Below, in pieces: positions 1 through 9,335 of a DNA stretch of 39,770 bases. The position numbers and the translations under genes were made by a program. The notes beneath the pieces were generated by a model. That model worked only from the letters and a program-made list of their open reading frames with translations, ran no database searches and was not told where the DNA came from. How positions within the stretch are numbered: the stretch's first letter is position 1; the number at the start of each line of letters is the position of its first letter. This DNA comes from an uncultured Pseudomonadota bacterium (GTDB lineage Bacteria; Pseudomonadota; Gammaproteobacteria; Steroidobacterales; Steroidobacteraceae): contig CADEFQ010000030.1 in the NCBI GenBank assembly GCA_902826635.1, positions 1 to 39,770 on the forward strand, written 5' to 3'.

Positions 1-325
1 TCAACCGTAGGCCCGCCTCGACATCGCGCATCACCGTGGGCGACACACGCCCGGCCCGGGAAGTCAGATAGCGCTTGTCCAACGTGATCAACTGCGACAC
101 GTTGACGACTGATTCACGCGCCAGCCCGCCGGCCTTGCGGGACAGGCGCACATTTCCCGGCGCAGCGGACAGACGCAGGTTCGAAGTGACCACCGCGCAA
201 AGGGTCGTGCGAATGGCGCTTTCATTGAATTCATTTGATTGCACGATCAGCACCGGACGGCGAAATCCCGGCCCCGAGCCGGCGGGGTCGCCGAGCGACA
301 CCCACCAGATCTCTCCGCGGCGCAC
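1..325 (-). CDS. MazF/PemK-family toxin, C-terminus cut by window edge
   Basis: Reading from a GTG at 325 gives VRRGEIWWVSLGDP followed by a proline-glycine-rich loop, RRPVLIVQSN and a TLCAVVTSNL segment. This is the usual SH3-like fold signature of MazF/PemK endoribonucleases (GEIWWV, RPVLIVQ, VVTSN). The frame stays open to base 1, about 108 codons. Family members are about 110 residues, so only the last few are likely missing. The GTG shares its first G with the TAG stop of the antitoxin gene (TAGTG), so translation is probably coupled. Known role of the family: cleavage of mRNA at short sequence motifs, blocked by the partner antitoxin. The partner here is damaged at its 5' end, so activity and control are uncertain. 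Confidence 0.8.
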   Translation of the reverse strand, partial: MRRGEIWWVSLGDPAGSGPGFRRPVLIVQSNEFNESAIRTTLCAVVTSNLRLSAAPGNVRLSRKAGGLARESVVNVSQLITLDKRYLTSRAGRVSPTVMRDVEAGLRL

Positions 326-498
326 TACCAGCGCTCCTTCGCGAGCGAGCGGGTCTGGGCCCGCGCAATGTCGGGGTCGAGCTCCGACTCGGCAGGCGCT
401 GACGCGTAGACCGTATCAAGCCGCTCGCGTACGCCGGCGAACCGCTGGCTCTCGACGTAGTCGGACACCGCTTTCGAGTAGAGTTCGCTCCGCGACAT
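325..498 (-). CDS. Ribbon-helix-helix type antitoxin, N-terminally truncated
   Basis: The frame reads EEAEQLAKRRG, MSRSELYSKAVSDYVE and then an acidic tail ending LAKERW, the pattern of RHH antitoxins paired with PemK/MazF toxins (helix A, helix B, toxin-binding tail). The N-terminal DNA-binding strand normally present (about 8-10 residues of the type MKxAISLP) is absent, because this frame runs straight back into the pilR stop codon at 538-540. The first usable start is the ATG at 496-498, which gives 57 residues and drops both the strand and helix A. The tail that normally wraps the toxin is intact. Inference: it may still neutralise the toxin but should not bind an operator. It could also be a decaying remnant. 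The remnant reading frame starts at 537. Confidence 0.6.
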   Translation of the reverse strand: MSRSELYSKAVSDYVESQRFAGVRERLDTVYASAPAESELDPDIARAQTRSLAKERW

Positions 499-537
499 TC
501 CGCGTCGCTTCGCGAGCTGTTCCGCTTCCTCAAGCGG

Positions 538-1911
538 TTACTCGATCCCGAGCTTCTTGATCCGGTAACGCAACGCTCGAAAGCTCATGCCGAGGAGCTT
601 CGCGGCGGCGGTCTTGTTGTAGCGCGTCTGCTCGAGCGCCTTGACGATCGCGTCGCGTTCGATGCTGTCGAGCTGCTCACCGAGCGCGCCGCCGCCGATC
701 GAGCGGGCCGCGGTGCCGCCGGCGCCGGAAGACCCATCGGCCGCCTCGACTGCCGGCGCGTCCAGCATCGGCGCCCGCAGCTGGATATCGGCGGCCTCGA
801 TCGTGTCGGTGACACACAGCGTGAGCGCGCGCTCGAGCACGTTTTCGAGCTCGCGCACGTTGCCCGGAAACGCATGGCCCGAGACTGCGGCGAGCGCGCT
901 CTCACCAATCTCCGGCGCTTCGACACCCAGGCGGCGCGAAAGGCGTCGCACGATCGCCTCGGCGAGATCGGGGATGTCCTCGGCGCGCTCGCGCAATGCA
1001 GGCACGCGCATTTCGATCACATTGATGCGGTAGTACAAGTCCTCGCGGAACCGGCCGTCGCGCACGAGCGCAGCGAGATTCTTGTGGGTGGCCGACAGGA
1101 TCCGCACATCGACCGGCACTTCGCGCGCCTCGCCGATCGGGCGCACAGTCTTCTCCTGGATCACGCGCAGCAGCTTCACCTGCATGTGCAGCGGCAGGTC
1201 GGCGACTTCGTCGAGAAAGAGCGTGCCGCCCTCGGCCGACTGGATCAGGCCCTTGCTGTCGTTCACCGCGCCGGTGAAGCTGCCGCGCTTGTAGCCGAAC
1301 AGCTCGCTTTCCATCAGCTCGGTCGGGATCGCGCCGCAATTGACCGGTACGAACGGACCTTCGGCGCGCGGCCCTGAATCGTGGATCAGCCGCGCGACGA
1401 GTTCCTTGCCCGTGCCCGATTCGCCGGAAATATGCACGGGCGCCTGGCTGCGCGCGACGCGCGCGATCAGCTGCCGCAGCGCGTCCATCACCGGCGAATG
1501 GCCGATCAGGCGCGGGCCCCGCACGGTCGAGTCGCCGCCCTGTTCGCCGAGCTTGATCGCGCTCGAGACGAGCTTGCGCAGCACGCCGAGGTCGAGCGGC
1601 TTCGAGACGAAATCGAACGCGCCGAGCTTCAGGGCGCGCACGGCCGATTCGACATTGCCGTGGGCCGAAATCACCGCGACCGGCACCAGCGCCTTGTGCT
1701 CCTGGATCCACGCGACGAGGTCGAGGCCATCTCCGTCCGGCAGGCGCATGTCGGTCAGGCACAGGTCGAAGTGCCGCGCCTTCAGTAGCTCGCGCGCGCC
1801 GGCAATGTCGCCCGCGGCGGCGGTGTCGAGGCTCATGCGGGAGAGGGTGAGGCTGACGAGTTCGACGAGGTCCGGCTCGTCATCGACGACCAGCACGACG
1901 GGTCTGCTCAT
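538..1911 (-). CDS. pilR: PilR, sigma-54-dependent response regulator of type IV pili
   Basis: NtrC-class activator of about 457 residues. An N-terminal receiver domain carries VVDDEPD and the phospho-acceptor Asp54 in LTDMRLPD. The central AAA+ domain has Walker A GESGTGKE, the sigma-54 contact loop GSFTGA (the form typical of PilR rather than GAFTGA), Walker B TLFLDEVADLP and RFREDLYYRINV. The C-terminal Fis-type helix-turn-helix ends RYRIKKLGIE. In pseudomonads and xanthomonads, PilR with PilS turns on pilin transcription. The chosen ATG at 1911 overlaps the pilS stop as ATGA; an in-frame ATG three codons upstream (1920) is the alternative. The stop codon abuts the truncated antitoxin frame downstream. 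Confidence 0.93.
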   Translation of the reverse strand: MSRPVVLVVDDEPDLVELVSLTLSRMSLDTAAAGDIAGARELLKARHFDLCLTDMRLPDGDGLDLVAWIQEHKALVPVAVISAHGNVESAVRALKLGAFDFVSKPLDLGVLRKLVSSAIKLGEQGGDSTVRGPRLIGHSPVMDALRQLIARVARSQAPVHISGESGTGKELVARLIHDSGPRAEGPFVPVNCGAIPTELMESELFGYKRGSFTGAVNDSKGLIQSAEGGTLFLDEVADLPLHMQVKLLRVIQEKTVRPIGEAREVPVDVRILSATHKNLAALVRDGRFREDLYYRINVIEMRVPALRERAEDIPDLAEAIVRRLSRRLGVEAPEIGESALAAVSGHAFPGNVRELENVLERALTLCVTDTIEAADIQLRAPMLDAPAVEAADGSSGAGGTAARSIGGGALGEQLDSIERDAIVKALEQTRYNKTAAAKLLGMSFRALRYRIKKLGIE

Positions 1912-3527
1912 GCCCGCCATCGTAACGGATCGGAGAACACCAGGCGGAATACGCTGCCGCCGCCGGGACGCGGTTCATAGATCAGCGTTGCGCCGTTTGC
2001 CTGCGCCAGCTCGCGCGCGAGATAGAGTCCGAGGCCGGTGCCGCGGGATTCGCTCGTCACGAAAGGTTCGAAGATCCGCTCGGCGAGCGCCTCCGGGATA
2101 CCCTGGCCGCGATCGGCCACTTCGAGGAAGGGGCGCTGCGTGGGCGAGAGCCGCCCGATGCGCAGTTCGATCGGGTGGAGCGTGTCGCCATTGTGCTTCA
2201 CCGCGTTGTGCGCGAGGTTCCACAGGATCTGGCGCAGCTGGCTGCGATCGCAACGCACGTCGAGACCGTCGTCGGCCGAATGAAGCGTGACCAGATGCTC
2301 GGGGCAGGGCAACGTCGCGCAGAACTCGGTACGGAACTCGCGCAGCCACTCACCCAGCTCGAATTGTTCGGTCAGCGCCGATTCGCGACGTGACATCGAC
2401 TGCACGTTCGAGATGATCTCGCTCACCCGGATCGCGTTCGTGCGAATGATCTCGGCGAGCCGCCGCTCCTCGTCGCCGAGTCGGGCTGATTCGCCGAGGA
2501 GCTGCGCCGCGTGGCTCATCGCTCCGACCGGGTTCCTGATCTCGTGCGCGATGCTCGCGGACAAGCGCCCGAGCGAGGCGAGTTTGAGCTGCTGCAGCTT
2601 GCCCGCAATCTCGGTGGTGTCTTCGAGGAAGACGATCACGGGTGGCGGGTTATCGGTTCCGAGCGGCGCGAAATGCGGCAGGATTTCGTTCGCCCCGTTG
2701 CTGGCGATGAACGTCGCGCCGCTGTCTTTCGGGCGCTCCCCGCTCTGCCGCCAGGTGGAAAGCAGGTACAGCAGCCGCGGCGATGCTTCGCCGAGCAGCG
2801 CGCCGGGGTAGGCGCTGCGGTCGCCGAGGATCTGCGCGGCCGATTCGTTGATCAACCGGATCCGGTCCTCGTGGTCGATGACGAGCAGGCTCTCCCGCAG
2901 GTGCTGCACGATGTACTGCGAGAGCTCGGCGAGGTTCGCGAGATCGACTTCGCGGCGTTTGATCAGCGCCTCGCTCTCGGCGAGCCTCGCCGTGAGGGGC
3001 CAGCTCGCGAGCGCGACCACGAAGATCACGATGCCGATCATGCCGGCGGTCGGGTAGTCGGCGGACGGCGCGCTGCCCGCGAGCTGCCCGATCACCTGCT
3101 GCACGAGCAGGGCGACCACGGCAATCGCGGCCGTCAGCAGGGTCTGGCGGCCCTCGGCGAGCAGGGCAACGGAACCCACTGGAACGACCAGCAGGATGCC
3201 GAGGCCGCTCCCCACGCCGCCGCTGGCGTAAAGCAGGAGACCGATGGCAACCGAATCGACGATCGCGTGGGCAAGGAGCAGCAGCTGCCCGGGGAGCCGC
3301 GGCAGGCGCTGCGCCAGCACCAGCCCGATGCCGGCGAAGAAATAGAGGGCGCAGATCGCGAAGAAGAGCCGGGGGTGCGCGCCGCCGATCGTCGGCTGCG
3401 GCAGCGTGAAGCGAAAAATGGCGAAAAGGACCGGCGGAATGAGCAGCCGATACAGATTCAGCAGCCCGATGATCCGCCAGCCGAGATCGCCCAGCGTGGA
3501 GCTGCGCTCGTTGCTCTCTGACCCCAT
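1908..3527 (-). CDS. pilS: PilS-type membrane sensor histidine kinase
   Basis: About 539 residues. The N-terminal 180 residues hold around six hydrophobic segments (for example LLIPPVLFAIF, LLLLAHAIVDSVAIGLLLY, GMIGIVIFVVALA), followed by a PAS-like domain (residues 200-310, SLLVIDHEDRIRLINESA). The HisKA domain has His328 in SIAHEIRNP. The HATPase domain shows an N box (ILWNLAHNAVKHN), G1 (VADRGQGIP) and G2 (GTGLGLYLA). This matches PilS, the membrane partner of PilR. Upstream starts are ATG 3527 (chosen) or in-frame ATG 3545; neither has a clear ribosome binding site. The frame stays open back into sucC on the opposite strand, but that part is only an antisense shadow. The gene is divergent from sucC and coupled to pilR by a 4-base overlap. 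Confidence 0.9.
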   Translation of the reverse strand: MGSESNERSSTLGDLGWRIIGLLNLYRLLIPPVLFAIFRFTLPQPTIGGAHPRLFFAICALYFFAGIGLVLAQRLPRLPGQLLLLAHAIVDSVAIGLLLYASGGVGSGLGILLVVPVGSVALLAEGRQTLLTAAIAVVALLVQQVIGQLAGSAPSADYPTAGMIGIVIFVVALASWPLTARLAESEALIKRREVDLANLAELSQYIVQHLRESLLVIDHEDRIRLINESAAQILGDRSAYPGALLGEASPRLLYLLSTWRQSGERPKDSGATFIASNGANEILPHFAPLGTDNPPPVIVFLEDTTEIAGKLQQLKLASLGRLSASIAHEIRNPVGAMSHAAQLLGESARLGDEERRLAEIIRTNAIRVSEIISNVQSMSRRESALTEQFELGEWLREFRTEFCATLPCPEHLVTLHSADDGLDVRCDRSQLRQILWNLAHNAVKHNGDTLHPIELRIGRLSPTQRPFLEVADRGQGIPEALAERIFEPFVTSESRGTGLGLYLARELAQANGATLIYEPRPGGGSVFRLVFSDPLRWRA

Positions 3528-3585
3528 TGCCGCGGACTTTAACATTCCGCGACAATAGGCGTTCTTTTTGCGATCCGGCGGGCCC

Positions 3586-4773
3586 ATGAATCTGCACGAA
3601 TACCAGGCGAAGGAAGTTTTCCGGAAATACGGCGTGCCGGTGCCCGAAGGCCGCGTCGCGCGCAGCGCCGACGAAGCGGCCGCCGCGGCGCAGGCGATCG
3701 GCGGCGCGGTGTGGGTCGTCAAGGCGCAGGTGCATGCGGGCGGGCGCGGCAAGGCGGGCGGCGTGAAGCTCGCACGCGACCTCGCGGCGGTGCGTGCCGC
3801 TGCCGCGGGCATGCTGGGTCAACGGCTCGTCACCAAGCAGACCGGTGAGGAGGGGCTGCCGATCAACTCGGTGTACGTGGAGTCGGGCTCGGATATCGCG
3901 CGCGAGATCTACCTCTCGCTCACGCTCAATCGCGAAAAGGGGCGCATCGCGCTCATCGGTTCGTCGGCTGGCGGCATGGACATCGAGGAAGTCGCCGAGC
4001 ACACACCCGGGCAGATCTTCACCGTGAACATCCATCCGGCCGCGGGCCTGCAGCCCTATCAGTGCCGCCAGATGGCGTTCGCGCTCGGCTTCTCCGGCAC
4101 GCAGGTCGGCGAGTTCCAGCAGATCGCCCTGGCGCTCTACCAGCTTTACCTCGAGCGCGACGCCAGCCTCCTCGAAGTGAACCCGCTGATCGTGACGAAG
4201 GCCGGCAAGCTGGTCGCGCTCGATGCGAAGATCAACATCGACCCGAACGCGCTTTTTCGCCAGAAGGATCTCGCCGCGCTGCGCGACGTGACGCAGGAAG
4301 ATGCGATGGAGGTCACGGCGAGCGAGCACGACCTCAACTATGTCTCGCTCGACGGCGATATCGCGTGCATGGTGAACGGCGCGGGGCTCGCGATGGCGAC
4401 CATGGACCTGATCAAGTTGCATGGCGGGCGCCCCGCGAACTTCCTCGACGTGGGCGGCGGCGCGACCGCCGAACGCGTGACCGAAGCGTTTCAGCTGATC
4501 CTGTCGAACGCGAACGTGCGCGCGATCCTCGTCAACATCTTCGGCGGGATCGTGCGCTGTGACCTGATCGCCGAGGGCATCATCATCGCGGCGAAGAAGC
4601 TCGGGGTAAAAGTGCCGGTGGTGGTGCGCCTGCAGGGCACCAATGCCGACAAGGCGCGCGAGATGCTCGCGGGCAGCGGGCTCGCACTCACCCCCGGTGC
4701 GGATCTGACGGACGCTGCGAAGAAGGTCGTCGCGCTGGCGGCCCAGGGCAAGACCACGAAGGGCAAGGCATGA
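3586..4773 (+). CDS. sucC: Succinate-CoA ligase [ADP-forming] beta subunit
   Basis: 395 residues, close to the family's roughly 388. It begins with the hallmark [16 protein letters not shown]. An ATP-grasp domain follows ([18 protein letters not shown], then LLEVNPLIV), and then the C-terminal ligase domain ([41 protein letters not shown]). With SucD it makes succinyl-CoA synthetase, the TCA-cycle step that forms ATP or GTP from succinyl-CoA. The start was set at ATG 3586 because it gives the conserved N-terminus; an in-frame ATG six codons upstream (3568) has no support. The stop overlaps the sucD start (ATGA). A proteobacterial sucCD next to pilSR is the arrangement known in xanthomonads. 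Confidence 0.97.
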   Translation: MNLHEYQAKEVFRKYGVPVPEGRVARSADEAAAAAQAIGGAVWVVKAQVHAGGRGKAGGVKLARDLAAVRAAAAGMLGQRLVTKQTGEEGLPINSVYVESGSDIAREIYLSLTLNREKGRIALIGSSAGGMDIEEVAEHTPGQIFTVNIHPAAGLQPYQCRQMAFALGFSGTQVGEFQQIALALYQLYLERDASLLEVNPLIVTKAGKLVALDAKINIDPNALFRQKDLAALRDVTQEDAMEVTASEHDLNYVSLDGDIACMVNGAGLAMATMDLIKLHGGRPANFLDVGGGATAERVTEAFQLILSNANVRAILVNIFGGIVRCDLIAEGIIIAAKKLGVKVPVVVRLQGTNADKAREMLAGSGLALTPGADLTDAAKKVVALAAQGKTTKGKA

Positions 4774-5828
4774 GCATTCTCGTCAACAAGCACACCAAGG
4801 TCATCTGCCAGGGCTTCACCGGCAAGCAGGGCACGTTCCACTCCGAGCAGTGCCTCGCTTACGGCACGCGGCTCGTCGGCGGCGTGACGCCCGGGCGCGG
4901 CGGTGAAAAGCACATCGGGCTGCCGGTGTTCGACACCGTGCACGATGCGGTGAAGCAGACCGGCGCGACGGCGAGCATGATCTACGTGCCGCCGCCGTTC
5001 GCGGCGGACGCGATCCTCGAGGCCGCGGATGCGGGCATCGAACTCGTCGTATGCATCACCGAAGGCATTCCGGTGAACGACATGGTGAGGGTGAAGGCGG
5101 CGCTCGCGGGCAAGGGCACGCGCCTCGTCGGCCCGAATTGCCCGGGCGTCATCACGCCCGACGAGTGCAAGATCGGCATCATGCCGGGCTTCATCCACAA
5201 GAAAGGTGCGATCGGTGTCGTGTCGCGCTCCGGTACGCTCACCTATGAGACCGTCTTCCAGACCACCAACAACGGCCTCGGCCAGAGCACCTGCGTCGGT
5301 ATCGGTGGCGATCCGGTGCGCGGCATGAACTTCGTCGACGTGCTCGAGCTCTTCGAGCGCGATCCGGGCACCGAAGGCATCATCATGGTCGGCGAGATCG
5401 GCGGCAGCGACGAAGAAGCTGGCGCCGAGTTCATCCGCCGATTCGTCTCGAAGCCGGTGGTGGCCTACATCGCCGGCGTGACTGCGCCGCCGGGCAAGCG
5501 CATGGGGCATGCCGGCGCGATCGTCGCGGGCGGCAAGGGCACCGCGGCCGACAAGTATCGCGCGCTCGAACGCGCGGGCGTGCGCACCGTGAGCTCGCCC
5601 GCCGATCTCGGCAGCGCGATGCGCGACCTGCTGTTCAAGCGCCGCAAACGGGCTGCTGACGTGCTTCGCATTGCACCGCGGCCCGCTGCGGGCAAGAAGA
5701 AGGCGAAGGGAAAGAAGAAGGCCACCGTGAAGCGGGTGGCGACGCGCAAGGTCGCGACCCGCAAGGTCGCGAAGCGCGGAGCGGCGACGCGCAAGGTGGC
5801 GACGCGGCGGGCCCGCCGGCCCAAATGA
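4770..5828 (+). CDS. sucD: Succinate-CoA ligase alpha subunit with basic repeat tail
   Basis: Residues 1-290 are a normal Suc[22 protein letters not shown] for CoA binding, [10 protein letters not shown], and the phospho-histidine loop [16 protein letters not shown]. The usual protein ends near residue 290. Here the frame continues for 62 residues rich in Lys, Arg and Ala. These include [13 protein letters not shown] and, from residue 323 to 347, five pentapeptide units of the form VATRK ([25 protein letters not shown]). Such tails resemble the histone-H1-like or AlgP/PhaF-type C-termini and may bind nucleic acid or membranes; that role is inference. The gene overlaps sucC upstream and nadE downstream, each by ATGA. 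Confidence 0.96.
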   Translation: MSILVNKHTKVICQGFTGKQGTFHSEQCLAYGTRLVGGVTPGRGGEKHIGLPVFDTVHDAVKQTGATASMIYVPPPFAADAILEAADAGIELVVCITEGIPVNDMVRVKAALAGKGTRLVGPNCPGVITPDECKIGIMPGFIHKKGAIGVVSRSGTLTYETVFQTTNNGLGQSTCVGIGGDPVRGMNFVDVLELFERDPGTEGIIMVGEIGGSDEEAGAEFIRRFVSKPVVAYIAGVTAPPGKRMGHAGAIVAGGKGTAADKYRALERAGVRTVSSPADLGSAMRDLLFKRRKRAADVLRIAPRPAAGKKKAKGKKKATVKRVATRKVATRKVAKRGAATRKVATRRARRPK

Positions 5829-7456
5829 CCGGCGCCGCGCCGCTACGGATCGCGCTCGCCCAACTCGATTTTCTGGTCGGCGACGTGCGGGGCAACGTCG
5901 CACGGGTGATCGAGACGGCGCGGACGGCGCTCGCGCAGCGCGCGGATCTCGTCGTATTCCCGGAGCTCGCGCTGTCGGGCTATCCGCCCGAGGACCTGCT
6001 GTTTCACCGCGGCTTTCGCCTGCAGGTCGAGGCGGGGCTCGCGGAGGTCTGCCGCGGCATCGGCGATATCGCCGTCCTGGTCGGCCTGCCGGAGTACAGC
6101 GGTACGCAGATCTACAATTCCTCGGCGCTAGTGGCCCGTGGAGCCGTACAGGCCATGCACCGCAAGAACGCGCTGCCGAACTATCAGGTATTCGACGAAA
6201 AGCGCTATTTCAGCGCCGGTGCGCAGCCGACCGTCGTCGCGATCGGTGGCGTACAGGTCGGTATCCTCGTGTGTGAGGACATCTGGGAGCCGGAAGCTGC
6301 GCAGCTCGCGCGGTCCGCGGGCGCCGAGTTGTTGGTCGTCGGCAACGCATCGCCCTATCAGCTGCACAAGCAGCGCGATCGCGAGAAGGTCGCCCACGCG
6401 CGCACGCTCGATGTCGGCCTGCCGCTCGCCTACGTGAATCTCGTCGGCGGCCAGGACGAACTCGTCTTCGACGGCCAGTCCTTCGTGATGGACGCGCACG
6501 GCTCGATCACGATGCGCGCGCCCGCGTACACCGAAGGCCTGCATCTGATCGAGTTCGGCCGTGACGCGGGCGGCGCGGTGACGCCGCGGCGCGGGGCGAT
6601 CGAGCCGGAGTTGCCGGAAGTCGCGAGCGTCTACGGCGCGCTGGTGCTCGGGGTGCGCGACTACGTGTCGAAGCACCGTTTCCCCGGCGTCGTGATCGGG
6701 CTTTCGGGCGGCGTCGATTCGGCGTTGACACTCGCGATCGCAGTCGACGCGCTCGGCGCCGCGCAGGTGCATGCCGTGATGATGCCTTCGCGCTATACCT
6801 CCTCGATGAGCCTCGAAGACGCAAGGGCGCAGGCGGAGCTGCTCGGTGTGAAGTACAGCGTGCTGCCGATCGAACCGATGTTCGAGTCGACGCTTGCCAC
6901 GCTGCGGGGCGAGTTCGCGGGTCGCGAGCCCGACGCGACCGAGGAGAACATCCAGTCACGCTGCCGCATGCTGCTGCTGATGGGCATCTCGAACAAGACG
7001 GGGCGCATGCTGCTCACCACCGGCAACAAGAGTGAGATGGCGGTGGGGTACGCGACACTCTACGGCGACATGGCCGGCGGCTTCGCTCCGATCAAGGATT
7101 GCAGCAAGCAGCTCGTGTACCGGCTCGCCGACCATCGCAATGCGCTGTCGCGTGCGATTCCGCAGCGGGTCATCGATCGCCCGCCGTCCGCCGAACTGCG
7201 AGCCGACCAGAAGGACAGCGACTCGCTTCCGACCTACGACATCCTCGATCCGATCCTCGCGGCCTTCATCGAGGAGGATCTTTCGGTCGACGAGATCTGC
7301 GCGCGCGGATTCGATCGTGCGACCGTGGGCCGGGTGCTCGACCTCGTGAAGCGAAATGAATACAAACGGCGGCAGGCGCCGCCCGGTGTACGCGTGAGCC
7401 GCCGCGCGTTCGGCCGCGACTGGCGCTATCCGATCACGAACGGCTATCGACGCTGA
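5825..7456 (+). CDS. nadE: Glutamine-dependent NAD+ synthetase
   Basis: 543 residues in two domains. Residues 1-260 form a nitrilase-type glutaminase with the catalytic set visible as [15 protein letters not shown] (Glu), the [17 protein letters not shown] lysine region and Cys150 in LVCEDIWEP. Residues 270-543 form the synthetase with the PP-loop SGGVDS (294-299), then [32 protein letters not shown] and the C-terminal [11 protein letters not shown]. It amidates nicotinic acid adenine dinucleotide to NAD+ with ammonia channelled from glutamine. The start ATG overlaps the sucD stop, so translation depends on sucD, an unusual coupling of NAD synthesis to the TCA enzyme. Confidence 0.96.
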   Translation: MTGAAPLRIALAQLDFLVGDVRGNVARVIETARTALAQRADLVVFPELALSGYPPEDLLFHRGFRLQVEAGLAEVCRGIGDIAVLVGLPEYSGTQIYNSSALVARGAVQAMHRKNALPNYQVFDEKRYFSAGAQPTVVAIGGVQVGILVCEDIWEPEAAQLARSAGAELLVVGNASPYQLHKQRDREKVAHARTLDVGLPLAYVNLVGGQDELVFDGQSFVMDAHGSITMRAPAYTEGLHLIEFGRDAGGAVTPRRGAIEPELPEVASVYGALVLGVRDYVSKHRFPGVVIGLSGGVDSALTLAIAVDALGAAQVHAVMMPSRYTSSMSLEDARAQAELLGVKYSVLPIEPMFESTLATLRGEFAGREPDATEENIQSRCRMLLLMGISNKTGRMLLTTGNKSEMAVGYATLYGDMAGGFAPIKDCSKQLVYRLADHRNALSRAIPQRVIDRPPSAELRADQKDSDSLPTYDILDPILAAFIEEDLSVDEICARGFDRATVGRVLDLVKRNEYKRRQAPPGVRVSRRAFGRDWRYPITNGYRR

Positions 7457-7492
7457 CGGCGGGGGCCGGCGCGACGCGTCACCAGGCGCGCG

Positions 7493-8296
7493 TCACCAGA
7501 ACTTCCACCACGATTTCTTTTCCGCGACGCGCCGCTGATCGGCCGGGAAGTTCGCGGCGTAAACGGCGCGCGTCTGCTCGGCGAGTTCCTTCATGCCGAG
7601 CTTGTCATACGAAGCCACCATGATCTCGAGCGCTGTGCGTACCGCGGGCGAGCCGTCGTATTGTTCGACCGTCTGCTTGGCGCGCTGTGCAGCCGCGACC
7701 CAGGCGCCGCGCTTCATGTAGTAGCGCGCGACAGACAGCTCGTAGTCGGCCAGCCGGTTGCGCAGATAGAGCATGCGGCGGCGCGCGTCGTGCGCGTACT
7801 CGCTCTTGGGATACTGCTCGACCACCGTCTTGAACGACGCGAAGGCCTTGGTCGCAGTCTGCGGTGGACGTTCCGACAGGTCGACGCGGAACAGCCGCTC
7901 GATCGCGTTCGGCATGCGTTCGAAATCGACGAGACCCTTGATGTACCACGCGTAATCCACGCGCGGATGCGTCGGATTCTCGCGAATGAAGGTCTCGGCG
8001 GCGTCTATCGCACTCTCGGCTTCGCGGCCGCGGTAGTACGCATAAATGAGATCGAGGCGCGCCTGGCGCGACTCGGGCGCGAACGGATAGCGGGCCGTCA
8101 ACGCTTCGTACATGCGAATCGAACCGTCGAAGTCCTGGTTCATCAGCGCCTTGTGGGCCTGGCTGTAGAGGACTTCGGGATTCGTCTTGGCGTACTGGTC
8201 CTGACGATTGGTGCGACAGCCTGCCACGGCAACGAGCGAAACGAGCGCGGCCAGCAGGACCAGACGGCCGCCGGGCGGCGCGGATACTCTCGACAT
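7493..8296 (-). CDS. bamD: Outer membrane assembly lipoprotein BamD
   Basis: 267 residues. A lipoprotein signal peptide ends in lipobox VAGC (Cys27). The TPR-rich body contains AHKALMNQDFDGSIRMYEAL, RYPF, YYRGREAESAIDAAETFIRENPTHP, YIKGLVDFER and FKTVVEQYPKSEYAHDARRRM, as in BamD/ComL. It belongs to the beta-barrel assembly (BAM) machine on the inner face of the outer membrane. The ATG at 8296 was chosen because the signal peptide begins there and a purine-rich GAGAGG lies upstream; the longer open frame upstream runs antisense to rluD. It is divergent from rluD, as in many gammaproteobacteria. Confidence 0.95.
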   Translation of the reverse strand: MSRVSAPPGGRLVLLAALVSLVAVAGCRTNRQDQYAKTNPEVLYSQAHKALMNQDFDGSIRMYEALTARYPFAPESRQARLDLIYAYYRGREAESAIDAAETFIRENPTHPRVDYAWYIKGLVDFERMPNAIERLFRVDLSERPPQTATKAFASFKTVVEQYPKSEYAHDARRRMLYLRNRLADYELSVARYYMKRGAWVAAAQRAKQTVEQYDGSPAVRTALEIMVASYDKLGMKELAEQTRAVYAANFPADQRRVAEKKSWWKFW

Positions 8297-8351
8297 CAAC
8301 GGGGGGCCTCTCGTTGGAATATGGCCGCTAAACCGACAGTATAGACAATAA

Positions 8352-9317
8352 ATGAAGCCCGAGTTCCGCAGCCACGACCTCCACCTCGACCCGACTGTCG
8401 CGGGCTTGCGCCTCGACCAGGCGCTCGCCCGGCTCCTGCCGCAGTATTCCCGCTCCCGCATCCAGGGCTGGATCGAGCAGGGCACCGTGATGATCGACGG
8501 TCGCGCGGCCCGCGCCCGCGACCGCGTGGTGGGGGGCGAGCGGGTGACGCTCGAAGGGGAAGTGCCCACTGAAACGGGCGTCTCACCCGAGGCGATGCTC
8601 CTGCCCATCGTTTTTGAGGATGACGATCTCCTCGTGATCGACAAGCCGCCCGGGCTCGTCGTGCACCCCGGCGCCGGTAACCGCGAGGGTACGTTGCAGA
8701 ACGGTCTGCTGGCCCACGACCCGCGGCTCGCGCGCGTGCCGCGCGCGGGGCTCGTGCACCGTCTCGACAAGGACACGAGCGGATTGATGGTCGTCGCGCG
8801 CACGATCGAGGCGCACATGGCGCTCGTCGCGCTGCTCGCGGCGCGCGACATCTCGCGCGAGTATCTCGCCGTCGCCACCGGCGTGATGACGGGCGGTGGC
8901 ACCATCGATGAGCCCATCGGCCGGCACCGGTCGGCGCGCGTGAAAATGGCGGTGCGCGCAGACGGACGCGAAGCCATCACGCACTATCGCATCGTCGAGC
9001 GTTTTCGCGCGCACACCCTTGTGCGCGTCACGCTCGAGACCGGGCGCACGCACCAGATCCGCGTGCACCTCGCGCACGCGGGGTATCCGATCCTCGGCGA
9101 CCCCGTGTATGGCGGGCGACGGCGCCTGCCGGCCGGCGCGACGCCCGCGTTGCTCGATGCGCTGCAGGCGTTCCAGCGCCAGGCGCTGCACGCTGCGCGG
9201 CTCGCCTTCGTGCACCCGTTGAGCGGCGCGGAACTCGTCTTCGAGGCGCCGCTGCCGGCGGACATGCAGGCGCTGATCGCCGTCTTGCGGCAGGACTTGC
9301 CCGCCGCCGGCCGGTAA
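8352..9317 (+). CDS. rluD: 23S rRNA pseudouridine synthase RluD
   Basis: 321 residues. An N-terminal S4 domain (LRLDQALARLLPQYSRSRIQGWIEQGTVMIDG) precedes the RluA-family catalytic domain with Asp139 in HRLDKDTSGLMVVA, then REYLAV and LETGRTHQIRVHLAHAGYPILGDPVYGG. RluD makes the pseudouridines of 23S helix 69. No ribosome binding site precedes the ATG. A TATAGA hexamer ends seven bases before it, so a leaderless transcript is possible, although no well-spaced -35 element is seen. In pseudomonads rluD is followed by pgeF and clpB; here a 4.5-kb set of minus-strand genes separates it from pgeF. Confidence 0.95.
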   Translation: MKPEFRSHDLHLDPTVAGLRLDQALARLLPQYSRSRIQGWIEQGTVMIDGRAARARDRVVGGERVTLEGEVPTETGVSPEAMLLPIVFEDDDLLVIDKPPGLVVHPGAGNREGTLQNGLLAHDPRLARVPRAGLVHRLDKDTSGLMVVARTIEAHMALVALLAARDISREYLAVATGVMTGGGTIDEPIGRHRSARVKMAVRADGREAITHYRIVERFRAHTLVRVTLETGRTHQIRVHLAHAGYPILGDPVYGGRRRLPAGATPALLDALQAFQRQALHAARLAFVHPLSGAELVFEAPLPADMQALIAVLRQDLPAAGR

Positions 9318-9335
9318 ACCAAGGGTGCACGTTCG

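Noticed and set aside
231-533. Alternative minus-strand frame of 100 codons across the antitoxin
   Set aside because: Arg/Ser-rich shadow. The frame with RHH and MazF-type motifs is the real one.
3528-3812. Extended N-terminus of PilS running into sucC
   Set aside because: The added residues are antisense to the sucC 5' end and lack homology. The membrane sensor begins near 3527-3545.
7475-7499. Direct repeat CGCGTCACCAG twice, 14 bases apart, between nadE and bamD
   Set aside because: Short, covers the bamD stop, forms no clear terminator, and can arise by chance in this composition.
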